DNA of 64,000 nucleotides, taken from positions 682,001-746,000 of the forward strand of contig NZ_CP033897.1 of NCBI RefSeq assembly GCF_003813985.1, in the 5' to 3' direction. Positions 52,107 through 60,843 of the stretch are shown here, one piece after another. The notes beneath the pieces were generated by a model. It worked only from the letters and a program-made list of their open reading frames with translations, did not search any database and was not told the origin of the DNA. Each line of letters starts with the position of its first letter. The first letter of the stretch is position 1. This DNA is from Corynebacterium gerontici (GTDB lineage: Bacteria; Actinomycetota; Actinomycetes; Mycobacteriales; Mycobacteriaceae). The position numbers and the translations under genes are program-made.

Positions 52107-53351
52107 ATGACTGCGACGAACGATCCCCATAACCTAGGCGAACACAAGACCACTCAAGAATTTGGGCGCATTCAAAGCCCTTATAGCAAGCCCCACAGCA
52201 CCGAGCCTTCTGAAGACACTCAGAACGCTTGGCAAGCACAGCCCGTACCGGTGCAGCAGCGCTCGGCCAAGACGATGAAAATGAGCTCTGCCATCGCCCT
52301 CGCTTTAGTAGGTGCTTTGGTAGCCGGAGGTGTCGGAGGCGTTGTGGGAAGCCAGGTGGTAAAGGACCAGCCGAGCTCGGTTATTCAAAACCTAGAAGCA
52401 CCAGTCCAGAACTCTACTGGGGAACCGCCAGCGGAGGGTTCGGTAGAAGGCGTGGCGGCGAAGGTGCTGCCGGCGGTGGTGTCCATCCAAGTGCTGAGTA
52501 GGACCTCGGGCGAGGAAGGCTCGGGTTCTATTATTTCGCCCGACGGTTATGTGCTCACCAATAACCATGTGGTCGCCGCCGCGGAGCAGGGCGGAGCGAA
52601 AATGACCGTGATGCTGAACGACGGCACGCAATACGACGCCGATCTTGTTGCTGGTGATCCCAACACCGACGTGGCTGTGATTAAACTGCGCGGCGCGCAG
52701 GGGCTGCCAACGATGAACTTTGGGGATTCCTCCAAACTTGCTGTTGGGCAAGAAGTAGTAGCGGTGGGCTCCCCGCTGGGACTATCTGCCACCGTTACTT
52801 CGGGTATTGTTTCTGCGCTCAACCGGCCTGTTCGCGCGGCGGGCGCGAATACCGGGCAATCGTCTCTAATCGACGCGATTCAAACCGATGCCGCCATTAA
52901 TCCCGGCAACTCTGGTGGGCCATTGGTTGATATGCAAGGCAACCTTATCGGTATGAACTCCATGATTGCTTCGTTAAGCAATGGACAAGATGCGCAAGCA
53001 GGCTCGATCGGACTTGGTTTTGCCATTCCAGCCGACTTTGCGCGCCGAGTGGCGAAGCAGCTGATCGATACAGGTGAAGCCACCCAGCCGATGATCGGTG
53101 TTGAAGTGGCAGCAAACGCTAATGTGCGCGGTGCTCTCGTTTCTGCCGTGAAGCCCGGCGGCCCCGGCGATCGGGCGGGTATTAAGCCGGGCGACTTGAT
53201 CACGCGAGTCAATGACCGCACGATTGAAAGTGCAGACGGTTTGGTGGCGGCTGTTCGCTCCAGCGACTTCGGGGAAACGGTGACCCTCGAAGTGAGTGAT
53301 GAAAATGGATCGAACTCCCACACGGTAGAGGTCACGCTCACGAGCGAGTAA
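52107..53351 (+). CDS. htrA: HtrA/DegP-type trypsin-like serine protease (PepD homologue)
   Basis: 414 residues: hydrophilic N-terminal cytoplasmic part (about 1-55), one membrane helix (SSAIALALVGALVAGGVGGVVG), trypsin-like domain with catalytic His (LTNNHVVAAA), Asp (NTDVAVIKL) and Ser (NPGNSGGPLVDMQGN), then a PDZ domain (GALVSAVKPGGPGDRAGIKPGDLITRVND). Acts in quality control of exported proteins. The ATG at 52107 is preceded by CATAGT seven bases away and lacks a Shine-Dalgarno sequence. In C. glutamicum and mycobacteria a two-component system lies just before this gene; here rpmF does. Confidence 0.94.
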   Translation: MTATNDPHNLGEHKTTQEFGRIQSPYSKPHSTEPSEDTQNAWQAQPVPVQQRSAKTMKMSSAIALALVGALVAGGVGGVVGSQVVKDQPSSVIQNLEAPVQNSTGEPPAEGSVEGVAAKVLPAVVSIQVLSRTSGEEGSGSIISPDGYVLTNNHVVAAAEQGGAKMTVMLNDGTQYDADLVAGDPNTDVAVIKLRGAQGLPTMNFGDSSKLAVGQEVVAVGSPLGLSATVTSGIVSALNRPVRAAGANTGQSSLIDAIQTDAAINPGNSGGPLVDMQGNLIGMNSMIASLSNGQDAQAGSIGLGFAIPADFARRVAKQLIDTGEATQPMIGVEVAANANVRGALVSAVKPGGPGDRAGIKPGDLITRVNDRTIESADGLVAAVRSSDFGETVTLEVSDENGSNSHTVEVTLTSE

Positions 53352-53420
53352 GTTTATGAGCAATAGTGAATAGACCCACCTGAACGCCGCACACGTCGCA
53401 TATCTGAGAGGCCGATAGCA

Positions 53421-54005
53421 TTGACCAAGCACACCATTCCCACTAGTCAACGCGACGTTGATGCCTTCGATTTCGAAGAACCATCCGAGGATTTCTTTAA
53501 AGCACAAGAATCGACGCACATTGACGCACCACGTTGCGCGCTCATCGTCTTGGTGAGCGATCACTCCGTCCGCTCCGGCAAAGATACCGATAGGCTCATC
53601 GCAGAGTTGCTCAGTGAAGACAACTTCAAAGTGGATGGCGTAGTTGAGGTTTCAAAAAGTAAGGCCGAAATCCGCAAGGCCATTGAAACTGGTGTCGCCG
53701 GTGGCGTGGATCTAGTGCTAACCGTAGGCGGCACAGGTGTGGGTCCGCGCGACCTCACCCCAGAGGCAACCCGAGACATGCTGGACAAAAACGTTCCGGG
53801 AATTGCTCAAGCGATTCGTTCTTCGGGGCTCGCGTGTGGAGCAGTGGATGCCTGTACCTCGCGCGGTATATGCGGTGTATCTGGCTCTACTGTGATCGTG
53901 AATCTTGCGGATTCTCGCTCGGCCATTCGTGACGGCATGGCCACACTAACCCCCTTGGTGCATCACCTTATCGACGAACTACGTCGCGCATCCATGGACG
54001 TGTAA
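53421..54005 (+). CDS. mogA: Molybdopterin adenylyltransferase / MoaB-MogA family
   Basis: 194 residues. A 45-residue acidic N-terminal extension precedes the MoaB/MogA domain: CALIVLVSDHSVRSGKDTDRLIAELL, LVLTVGGTGVGPRDLTPEATRDML (molybdopterin-binding GGTG), and CGVSGSTVIVNLADSRSAIRDGM. It adenylylates molybdopterin in molybdenum cofactor synthesis. Start taken as TTG 53421 with GAGAGG nine bases upstream; a later start is possible. Same htrA-mogA-mscL order as in mycobacteria (pepD-moaB2-mscL). Confidence 0.85.
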   Translation: MTKHTIPTSQRDVDAFDFEEPSEDFFKAQESTHIDAPRCALIVLVSDHSVRSGKDTDRLIAELLSEDNFKVDGVVEVSKSKAEIRKAIETGVAGGVDLVLTVGGTGVGPRDLTPEATRDMLDKNVPGIAQAIRSSGLACGAVDACTSRGICGVSGSTVIVNLADSRSAIRDGMATLTPLVHHLIDELRRASMDV

Positions 54006-54007
54006 TC

Positions 54008-54199
54008 GTGCCCAGGCGTCAGAGAAGATTCGCGCAAAGGGTAAGCCCGGAAGACTACGACCGTAGTGCCGAGGAAAAGGAGAATCCCGACGGCTTGGAT
54101 GAGCTTCGCACAGTTCGGCTCGGTGAAGAGGAGCTTCCGCAGACCGAGGAGCAATTTTGGCGCGAACAGCGCCCGCCGCATTACGGCGGTGATATATAG
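54008..54199 (+). CDS. Small conserved actinobacterial protein, unknown function
   Basis: 63 residues, GTG start two bases after the mogA stop: MPRRQRRFAQRVSPEDYDRS, then an acidic linker and LPQTEEQFWREQRPPHYGGDI. The C-terminal EQFWREQRPPHYG pattern is conserved in small proteins found beside moaB/mscL in corynebacteria. No function known. Confidence 0.75.
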   Translation: MPRRQRRFAQRVSPEDYDRSAEEKENPDGLDELRTVRLGEEELPQTEEQFWREQRPPHYGGDI

Positions 54200-54200
54200 C

Positions 54201-54228
54201 AAAAAGCGCCCTATCGAGGGCGCTTTTT
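54201..54228. terminator. Bidirectional terminator before mscL
   Basis: AAAAAGCGCCC/GGGCGCTTTTT (54201-54211 with 54218-54228): A-run and T-run on either side of a 6-bp GC stem terminate the two convergent transcripts. Confidence 0.92.
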
Positions 54229-54241
54229 CAATGCAGGAGAG

Positions 54242-54679
54242 TTAGTTGAGATCCTGCTGGATTGCAGTCTCGCCGTTTTGTTTGCGCAGCAAGTCGCGAA
54301 TTTCGGTGAGCAGCTCAGCCTCGATGGAAGCGGGTGCCTCGTCCTCAGCCTTCTCTTCAACGCCCTTGCGGCGACGCTGCAGCTCATCGAGCTTGTTCAT
54401 CGGAACAATGAGAATGAAGTAGACGATTGCGGCGACGATCAGGAAGTTGATAGCGGCGGTCAGAACTGCGCCGAAGTCCATAAAGGTGGCCTCGTTGCCC
54501 TGGCGGATATAGAAACCGAGACCGGAAACATCTGCGCCCCCCAACGAGGCAATCATGGGGTTGATCAGGTGATCAGAGAACGCGGTCACGATGGCGGTGA
54601 ACGCGGAACCGATCACCACGGCAACGGCGAGTTCCACGACGTTGCCGCGCAGGATGAAGTCTTTAAAGCCTTTGAGCAT
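54242..54679 (-). CDS. mscL: Large-conductance mechanosensitive channel
   Basis: 145 residues: MLKGFKDFILRGNVVELAVAVVIGSAFTAIVTAFSDHLINPMIA (TM1 and the pore), periplasmic loop, TM2 (VLTAAINFLIVAAIVYFILIVPMNKL), and a charged cytoplasmic helix bundle. It opens under membrane tension to release solutes on hypo-osmotic shock. GAAAGG precedes the ATG. Confidence 0.97.
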   Translation of the reverse strand: MLKGFKDFILRGNVVELAVAVVIGSAFTAIVTAFSDHLINPMIASLGGADVSGLGFYIRQGNEATFMDFGAVLTAAINFLIVAAIVYFILIVPMNKLDELQRRRKGVEEKAEDEAPASIEAELLTEIRDLLRKQNGETAIQQDLN

Positions 54680-54824
54680 GAGGGCACTACCTTTCTGGGG
54701 AGTGAACGAGGTACAAGGAGCTGCGGTCTGCAGCCCGGAATCGTTGCAACCTTAGTTGACGTGTCCGCACGAAAGCGAATTGTTGAATTCAGTAATGAAA
54801 GTATTTCGTGCAGATTCGCTCAAA

Positions 54825-55484
54825 CTATTGTGCGCGAGCCCCACTGAGCACCACCGCCAACGGCTGCGATAGGGATGCGGCCGCAACCTCTCTGGCTGCG
54901 TCCGCCGGCAGTTGAAGCAACACTGCTGTCTGGTTGCTTCGAAAAGTGTTGTTCTCAATATCAACGCCACTAGCAGCGAAAATAACGCGTGCACCGTCTG
55001 CAACCACGCGCGGCGGTCCTTCGTCTTCTGAGGCGGTAACTACGGTGACGGTATCGCCCGGCACCAGCAAAGCGGCCACGGAGGCGTCGACAAGCTTGAG
55101 TGGAACAATGTGGAGTGAGCCCCCCGGAGAATTTGGAGAGATTTCGCCCACATTGCCCGCCTGGAGGCGTGGATCGAGCACGTCGCCTTCAGCGGCAAGT
55201 GTGCCGGCTTTGCGGTCCACCACGGTAATTCCGCCTAGCAAGTGATCTTTGGAAAGTGCGGTATCAAAATCAGGGGGAACTGCAATGCGTTCGAGGTCGT
55301 CTTCGCGTAGCACGTTTCCAGCAGGTACATCGTGGGCATAACGCCACGCTTGTGATTCCTGCGTAGTCCGAGACGCCAGCAACAGCAAGGCTGCGGTGGC
55401 AAACAGCATAAAAGTGAAGATTTTCCTCAGCAAGCGGCTGCGTGCGAAGCCTGGTTGCTGTAGGCGTGCCAACAAGGTGCTCAT
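54825..55484 (-). CDS. SAF-domain membrane protein (CpaB/RcpC-like)
   Basis: 219 residues: one N-terminal membrane helix (about 21-42), then an SAF domain (WRYAHDVPAGNVLREDDLERIAVPPDFD...GGITVVDRKAGTLAAEGDVLDPRL) and a RcpC/CpaB-like second half (HIVPLKLVDASVAALLVPGDTVTVVTASE). CpaB proteins belong to Flp pilus assembly, but no pilus genes are nearby; in corynebacteria this stand-alone form lies by the folate cyclo-ligase gene. Role unknown. Confidence 0.8.
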   Translation of the reverse strand: MSTLLARLQQPGFARSRLLRKIFTFMLFATAALLLLASRTTQESQAWRYAHDVPAGNVLREDDLERIAVPPDFDTALSKDHLLGGITVVDRKAGTLAAEGDVLDPRLQAGNVGEISPNSPGGSLHIVPLKLVDASVAALLVPGDTVTVVTASEDEGPPRVVADGARVIFAASGVDIENNTFRSNQTAVLLQLPADAAREVAAASLSQPLAVVLSGARAQ

Positions 55485-55527
55485 ACCTCTTGTTAGACGT
55501 AATAACTACCGGTGAGGTTCCCTTGGC

Positions 55528-56157
55528 TTAAGTTGGCTCAATGAGGTTCGCCTGAATGCTGCCGGGGGTGATGGTCCAATCGCAAGCCGCGTCGTGAGGA
55601 TGCGTCACAATTGTCTGATTGGCCTCATGCTCGAACAGCAGCAAGGCAGTGGGGGTATGGCAGTGCTCCAAAGCTCGATCATAATACCCGCCCCCCTTGC
55701 CAAGCCGGATCCCGCGAGCCGTGGCTGCGAGTGCGGGAACGAAGACGAGGTCGAGCTCAGAAAGTAGCGCGCTTGTATAGTGTGGTTGCGCTGGTTCGGG
55801 GATTCCGTAGCGCTTTCCCGTTAAACTTTCAGGCCCAGTAAATTGGCCCCACTCCAACACACCTTGAGGCAAGCTCACCGGCAGCCACACTTCACAATGT
55901 AAACTGAGAACGTAATCGGCGAGCCCAACCCCGCCCGGCTCGTCGGCGTCAGCCGCGTACACGGCGACACGTTTGGCACGAAGGTTCCTGATCAGTGTGC
56001 TGATATTTTTCCGAATAGCATCGTTTGCTCGTGCACGATCCTCAGCAGATTGGGATCTCCTCAGAGTTTGATAATGCTGGCGCTGCGCAGCTTTCTTCAG
56101 GCTGTGCGGCGGCTGCGGGGCAGAGGGCGGCTGTTGTGATGGCTCCATGGCCCCCAT
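55528..56157 (-). CDS. 5-formyltetrahydrofolate cyclo-ligase
   Basis: 209 residues of the MTHFS family: a Pro/Gln-rich N-terminal extension, helices with LKKAAQRQHYQTLRRSQS, VAVYAADADEPGG, EVWLPVSLPQGVLEWGQF, and the hallmark LVFVPALAATARGIRLGKGGGYYDRAL. Converts 5-formyl-THF with ATP to 5,10-methenyl-THF. AAGGGG stands eight bases before ATG 56157; MEPSQQ three codons later is an alternative start. Divergent from galU. Confidence 0.9.
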   Translation of the reverse strand: MGAMEPSQQPPSAPQPPHSLKKAAQRQHYQTLRRSQSAEDRARANDAIRKNISTLIRNLRAKRVAVYAADADEPGGVGLADYVLSLHCEVWLPVSLPQGVLEWGQFTGPESLTGKRYGIPEPAQPHYTSALLSELDLVFVPALAATARGIRLGKGGGYYDRALEHCHTPTALLLFEHEANQTIVTHPHDAACDWTITPGSIQANLIEPT

Positions 56158-56246
56158 GCTAGCTACCCCTTAAAAGAGGGGGCGTTTGGCTGAAATTATG
56201 TGCAATATCTCCTGTGGCGTGCGTCGGAATCACCCCCGCTGCGTTG

Positions 56247-56252
56247 TACACT
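56247..56252 (+). promoter_or_regulatory. -10 hexamer, leaderless galU
   Basis: TACACT, then 7 nt, then ATG at 56260. Confidence 0.55.
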
Positions 56253-56259
56253 TCCCCCT

Positions 56260-57180
56260 ATGACCACACCCAGCGAGCGCCAAGCGTGTGCAGTGAAAAC
56301 CGTGGTGGTACCTGCAGCAGGAATGGGTACCCGATTCCTGCCGGCCACGAAAACTGTGCCAAAAGAACTGCTACCTGTAGTTGATACTCCCGGTATTGAG
56401 TTGATCGCTGAAGAGGCAGCCCAATTGGGGGCAAGCCGGCTGGCTGTTATTACGGCCCCGAACAAGCAGGAGGTGCTCGAGCATTTCAAGCGCTTCCCGC
56501 ACCTTGAGCAGACACTCGAGGCGCGCGGCAAGACTGAGCAACTTGGGAAGGTCCGCCGGGCAGCCGAATTGATCAAGGCCGTCGCTGTTGAGCAGCAGGA
56601 ACCACTCGGGCTTGGGCACGCCGTTGGGCTGGCCGAGCAAGTCCTCGATGAAGATGAGGACGTCGTTGCTGTTATGCTTCCCGACGATCTCGTGCTGCCC
56701 ACCGGGGCGGTGGAAAAAATGCTTGAGGTGCGCCAGCAGCTCGGAGGCAGTGTGTTGTGCGCGTTCGATGTAGACGAAGATGAAGTAGTCAATTACGGCG
56801 TATTCGCCATCGAAGAAGCCGAATACCAAGGCGCGCACACCGTCAAGCGGGTACGTGGCATGGTTGAGAAGCCCACAAAGGATGAGGCGCCTTCGACGTT
56901 CGTTGCCACTGGCCGCTACCTCCTGGATCGGGCAATTTTTGATGCGCTGCGCAGGATCGAACCCGGTTCGGGCGGCGAGCTGCAGCTCACCGATGCCATC
57001 GATTTGCTCATTCACGAAGGCCATCCGGTGCACATTCTGGTTCACGAGGGCAAGCGTCATGATTTGGGCAATCCTGGCGGATATATCCCCGCTGTGGTGG
57101 ACTTCGGCCTGGCGCACCCCGTGTACGGTCCCCATTTGAAGCAGGTGTTGCGCGAAATCCTGGATGCGCACGGCGCCTAG
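56260..57180 (+). CDS. galU: UTP-glucose-1-phosphate uridylyltransferase
   Basis: 306 residues: VVVPAAGMGTRFLPATKTVPKELLPVVDTPGIELIAEEAA (nucleotide-binding loop with the catalytic Arg/Lys), GLGHAVGLAEQVL, VAVMLPDDLVL (metal Asp) and GLAHPVYG. Makes UDP-glucose for envelope polysaccharide and trehalose synthesis. Start ATG at 56260 from the TACACT-N7 context; the 20 extra codons in the open frame overlap the promoter. Confidence 0.95.
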   Translation: MTTPSERQACAVKTVVVPAAGMGTRFLPATKTVPKELLPVVDTPGIELIAEEAAQLGASRLAVITAPNKQEVLEHFKRFPHLEQTLEARGKTEQLGKVRRAAELIKAVAVEQQEPLGLGHAVGLAEQVLDEDEDVVAVMLPDDLVLPTGAVEKMLEVRQQLGGSVLCAFDVDEDEVVNYGVFAIEEAEYQGAHTVKRVRGMVEKPTKDEAPSTFVATGRYLLDRAIFDALRRIEPGSGGELQLTDAIDLLIHEGHPVHILVHEGKRHDLGNPGGYIPAVVDFGLAHPVYGPHLKQVLREILDAHGA

Positions 57181-57275
57181 AGCCGTGATGCATTGCATGT
57201 TGCCCATCGGCTTGCTGCGCTAAAGTCAGAACGAATGCCAACCCGTTGGCCATTGTCGAAGAAAGGGGAGTGTGG

Positions 57276-58535
57276 ATGCGCTCAGTGGAGCAACAGCTCA
57301 GCATCGTTGAAGAAGCATCGGTGGTGCCCGAGCCTGTCCGCATTGCCATCGCTGAGTCCTTGGGTCTCATGTGTGCCGAGGAGGTGCAGGCAACGCGCCC
57401 GCTTCCTGGATTCGATCAGGCAGTGATCGATGGCTACGCTATTCGTGCAGTAGACGTTGGCGGTGAGCGCGGCCTTACCCGTGACGCCGGGCCCGCGCAG
57501 GTGGAGACTTCGCTGCCAGTGGTGGGCGAGGTTGCGGCTGGTTCTCAAAAGCCCCTGAGGCTTCAGCCGAAGCAGGCGGTTCGTGTGCACACTGGCGCTC
57601 CAATCCCTGCGCTTGCCGACGCCGTGTTGCCGCTCGAATGGTCGGATCGCGGGAAAAAGCGAATGACAGCCACCCGCCCGGTGCGCTCGGGCGAGTTCGT
57701 ACGTAAAGCAGGCGATGACATTACACCCGGTGATGTAGCTGTCAGCAGCGGGGCAATTATCGGCCCTGCGCATATCGGGCTGCTGGCCGCGGTGGGGCGT
57801 TCCAAGGTGCTGGTGTACCCACGCCCGCGTCTTTCTGTGATTTCCATTGGGCATGAGCTGGTCGATATTGACCGAGATCCTGGGCTGGGGCAAATCTTCG
57901 ACGTCAATTCCTATGCTCTCGCCGCCGCCGGCCGCGATGCCGGTGCCGATGTCCACAGGGTGGGCATTGCTGCCGGGGAACCACGGCGCATAAGGGAAAT
58001 CATCGAGGCCCAAGCTGTACGCAGTGAAATCATCGTGATCTCGGGCGCGGTTGGTGGCTCGGGATCGGAGCATGTGCGCGAAGTGCTGCAACAGATCGGC
58101 GAGATCGACACCACCCGTGTGGCGATGCATCCGGGCAGCGTGCAGGGATTCGGCAAAATCGCAGATGGAACGCCAGTGTTTCTGCTGCCAAGTAATCCCG
58201 TGAGCTCGCTGGTCATCTTTGAAACTTTCGTTCGCCCGATGATCCGCTTGAGCCTGGGTAAACGCAATGCCCAGCGACGCACCGTACGCGCCCGCGCACT
58301 CAACCATGTGGGATCGAAGGCGGGTCGGCGTGGCTTCATTCGCGCCCGACTGATGCGTGATGCGGAAACGCAGGATTACCTGGTTGAGGGCTTGGGTGCC
58401 GCCAACGGCGCACCTGCCCACTTATTGGCGGGTATGTCAGAAGCTAACGCGATGATTCAAATTCCAGAAGAAGTCACTGAGATTCGTCCCGGTGACATCG
58501 TCGAAGTCCTCTTCATGGCTCAGGGGCTGCGATGA
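57276..58535 (+). CDS. glp: Gephyrin-like protein Glp (MoeA family), cell-division factor
   Basis: 419-residue MoeA-fold protein: domain I/III VEQQLSIVEEASVVP, LPGFDQAVIDGYAI, VRVHTGAPIPALADAV, the molybdopterin-binding domain SVISIGHELVD, IVISGAVGGSGSEHV (in place of a TGGVS), and PGSVQGFGKIADGTPVFLLPSNPVSSLV, then a beta-barrel domain IV. In C. glutamicum the MoeA paralogue at this locus was shown to be Glp, which binds FtsZ and a membrane receptor at the septum rather than acting mainly in cofactor synthesis. The neighbouring genes rimJ and the receptor gene support this assignment. AAAGGGGAG precedes ATG 57276. Confidence 0.85.
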   Translation: MRSVEQQLSIVEEASVVPEPVRIAIAESLGLMCAEEVQATRPLPGFDQAVIDGYAIRAVDVGGERGLTRDAGPAQVETSLPVVGEVAAGSQKPLRLQPKQAVRVHTGAPIPALADAVLPLEWSDRGKKRMTATRPVRSGEFVRKAGDDITPGDVAVSSGAIIGPAHIGLLAAVGRSKVLVYPRPRLSVISIGHELVDIDRDPGLGQIFDVNSYALAAAGRDAGADVHRVGIAAGEPRRIREIIEAQAVRSEIIVISGAVGGSGSEHVREVLQQIGEIDTTRVAMHPGSVQGFGKIADGTPVFLLPSNPVSSLVIFETFVRPMIRLSLGKRNAQRRTVRARALNHVGSKAGRRGFIRARLMRDAETQDYLVEGLGAANGAPAHLLAGMSEANAMIQIPEEVTEIRPGDIVEVLFMAQGLR

Positions 58536-59248
58536 TCGACTGGCTGCAGCGCTGGTTGAAACCGACAATGCGGCCGGCGACCGGTCCACGCGATCCTCGA
58601 CATCCGGGTTGGTGCGAGTACACCAAGGAAATTGTAGTTCCGCGCATGGTGGCGAACCAGGCTACGCAAACGAAGGTGCGCCTACGCCCCTTGTTGTTTG
58701 AGGATTCCCGGGAATGGTCCCGCCTGCGTTTACGCGATCAGATTCACCTAGAACCGGTGGAACCAACCTTGCCCGGCACTTGGGAATCCGCTCATGATGA
58801 CGCCGGTTGGAAACGCTATTTCTATTCTCTCCAAGAAGCAGCGCGCGAAGGCAACGCGATTCCCTTCGCCATCATCGCAGATGGTTCCTTCGTAGGTCAG
58901 ATCACGATAGACGAGATCAGAGGCATGCCTTGGTGCGATGCCACACTCGGTTACTGGGTAGATCGCGACTACTGGGGCAGAGGCATCGCGAGCGCCGCGT
59001 GTGCACTGGCAATCGATCACGCATTTGAGAGGGTTGGGCTCCACCGACTTACGGCTACCTTCATGCCAGACAATCCTGCTTCGGGGAAAGTGCTGGCGCG
59101 TAATGGTTTCCAGGAGGAGGGGCTGCTTCGCGGCAATATGCACATCAATGGCCGCTTTGAGGACCATTTCTTTATGGGGCTGAACCGTGATGATTTCACC
59201 AGGACCGCGGTCCAACGGTTGTTGGGGAAACAAAGCCACCACCGTTGA
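58532..59248 (+). CDS. rimJ: GNAT acetyltransferase, RimJ/RimL-like
   Basis: 238 residues; ATG overlaps the Glp stop by four bases. GNAT domain: VRLRPLLFEDSREWSRLRL, IPFAIIADGSFVGQITIDEI, LGYWVDRDYWGRGIASAACALAIDHAF (acetyl-CoA pyrophosphate loop), LHRLTATFMPDNPASGKVLARNGFQEEGL. RimJ-type enzymes acetylate protein N-termini or ribosomal proteins. The first 50 residues are an added N-terminal segment. Target unknown; the operon position between Glp and its receptor is conserved. Confidence 0.88.
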   Translation: MIDWLQRWLKPTMRPATGPRDPRHPGWCEYTKEIVVPRMVANQATQTKVRLRPLLFEDSREWSRLRLRDQIHLEPVEPTLPGTWESAHDDAGWKRYFYSLQEAAREGNAIPFAIIADGSFVGQITIDEIRGMPWCDATLGYWVDRDYWGRGIASAACALAIDHAFERVGLHRLTATFMPDNPASGKVLARNGFQEEGLLRGNMHINGRFEDHFFMGLNRDDFTRTAVQRLLGKQSHHR

Positions 59249-59388
59249 GGCTCGCTGGCTGTGCGGCGCGCCTTCCCAGAGATATGCGGTGCTGAAGATA
59301 CATTGAAGGTTCGATAAGTATCACTTGCGCGTATCAAGGGAGTTTCACCGCGCGCGGTGTCGAATATTTTTGGAAAGGCTTGTGGCTC

Positions 59389-60423
59389 GTGTCTGGAACT
59401 ATCGCAATCATCCTCATCGCCTCGGTGTGGTTGTTCGTGCTCGCTCCCTGGCTACTTCGTGGTCACCGCCCCATTTCCAAAGCCGGTGACGCCTTCGAAG
59501 AGACCCGAGTGGTGTACCAGGGCGGCCAGGATGATCTGCCGCGTAGCCGCAGGCCAAGGCTGAGCAAGGATGACATTCATCTTTCCAACGAGCCGGATAA
59601 CTCGGAGGTACTCGTGGCTGAAGATGTTGACGAAGTACTTGAAGATACCCCCGGTGCAACCCTGGGAGATTTGCTGCGTGACGCCAAAGAAAAGCTCAAG
59701 ATGAAGCGCTCCGAAACTTCGGACGCCACCGTTATCGAAGGCGAAGTAGTCCACGAACTTCCCGCAGCAGAAGAACCTGAGGAAGAGCCTGCGCCCGAGC
59801 CGGAACACCTGCCGGTTGAGGAGGAGGACCTCAGCGAATACTCCTACAGCGAAGCGTATGAAGGGCCCGGCGATCTGCTGCATCCAGCCGCCGCTGAAGA
59901 GGCTCCCATCCATGTTGCATCGGAAGATGAACTCGAGGACGAGCCAGAAGAATTGGATAAGAGCGATCTCGAATTTGCGGCTCGTCGCGTTGGTCGAGGC
60001 GGCTGGGACCCGGAGGCTGCGCGTGCGCATCGTGAGCAGTTGCAGCGCCGACGGAAGCAGTGGGTGGGCGGCTTCGGCGCAGCCTTCTTACTGAGTTTGC
60101 TCGCCGCCATGATCCTCGGGGGCTGGCTGTGGTTCCTGTTTGGTCTGGCCACGGTGCTGCTCGTGGTGTACTTGGTTGCTTTGCGACGCCAAGTGCTCGC
60201 CGAAGAAGCGCTTCGCCGCAGGAGGATCCGCCAGCTTCGTCGAGCGCGACTTGGCGTGCGCCACGCAGAAGATGCGGAGTACGGCGTACCGGATCGTCTT
60301 CGGCGCCCGGGTGCAGTGGTGCTCGAGATCGACGACGACAGCCCAGATTTCGCCTACCTGGACTCGGCCGCGGCGCAGCATCTCGATGAATTCGACGAGT
60401 ACCAAGAGCGTCGAGCAGGCTAG
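59389..60423 (+). CDS. glpR: Membrane receptor of Glp (GLPR-type, divisome protein)
   Basis: 344 residues: N-terminal helix (SGTIAIILIASVWLFVLAPWLL), a long acidic, disordered cytoplasmic segment (about residues 28-195, rich in Glu), an amphipathic DPEAARAHREQLQRRRKQW helix, and a pair of helices (about 225-270: FGAAFLLSLLAAMILGGWLWFLFGLATVLLVVYLVAL), then a C-terminal tail. This architecture and its position two genes after glp match the receptor described for C. glutamicum Glp, which links Z-ring and polar elongation. GTG 59389 is ten bases after AAAGG; a TTG at 59380 would be too close. Confidence 0.75.
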   Translation: MSGTIAIILIASVWLFVLAPWLLRGHRPISKAGDAFEETRVVYQGGQDDLPRSRRPRLSKDDIHLSNEPDNSEVLVAEDVDEVLEDTPGATLGDLLRDAKEKLKMKRSETSDATVIEGEVVHELPAAEEPEEEPAPEPEHLPVEEEDLSEYSYSEAYEGPGDLLHPAAAEEAPIHVASEDELEDEPEELDKSDLEFAARRVGRGGWDPEAARAHREQLQRRRKQWVGGFGAAFLLSLLAAMILGGWLWFLFGLATVLLVVYLVALRRQVLAEEALRRRRIRQLRRARLGVRHAEDAEYGVPDRLRRPGAVVLEIDDDSPDFAYLDSAAAQHLDEFDEYQERRAG

Positions 60424-60429
60424 GAACCC

Positions 60430-60843
60430 ATGGATCGTCCAGCGATTCGCGATGCCGCGTTACTCATTCTCCGGTCAGTCATCGGTGTGGTGTTCGTGGC
60501 GCACGGCTACCAAAAGTTCTTCCTCCTGGGCATCACTGAAGTGACCGGGCAATTCAGCGCTCTCGGGATTCCTCAGCCCAAGTTGAGCGCTGTGCTCTCG
60601 GCTTCTGGCGAGTTGCTTGGCGGAGCGCTGTTGATCGTCGGTCTGCTCACCACATTCGTGGCTGGGGCGTTGGCGCTCCTCATGCTCGCAGCCTTGTATT
60701 TTGTACACATGGGCAATGGCTTCTTTCTAGAGGATACGGGGCTTGAATATCCCTTGGTGCTCATCGCCTCGCTCATCGTGGTAATCGTTTTTGGCTCTGG
60801 TCGCGCCAGCATCGATGGAGTGCTCAGTCGTGCTGAGTTGTGA
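60430..60843 (+). CDS. DoxX-family membrane protein
   Basis: 137 residues, four membrane helices: ALLILRSVIGVVFVAHGYQKFF (the DoxX signature with the conserved GxxK/F), LSAVLSASGELLGGALLIVGLL, AGALALLMLAALYFVH, and PLVLIASLIVVIVFG. Six bases after the Glp-receptor gene and therefore likely in the same operon. Role in redox/quinol chemistry is suggested for the family. Confidence 0.9.
   Translation: MDRPAIRDAALLILRSVIGVVFVAHGYQKFFLLGITEVTGQFSALGIPQPKLSAVLSASGELLGGALLIVGLLTTFVAGALALLMLAALYFVHMGNGFFLEDTGLEYPLVLIASLIVVIVFGSGRASIDGVLSRAEL

Noticed and set aside
57282..58421. 379-residue open frame antisense to glp
   Set aside because: Shadow of the MoeA-type gene; no recognisable domain or start signal.
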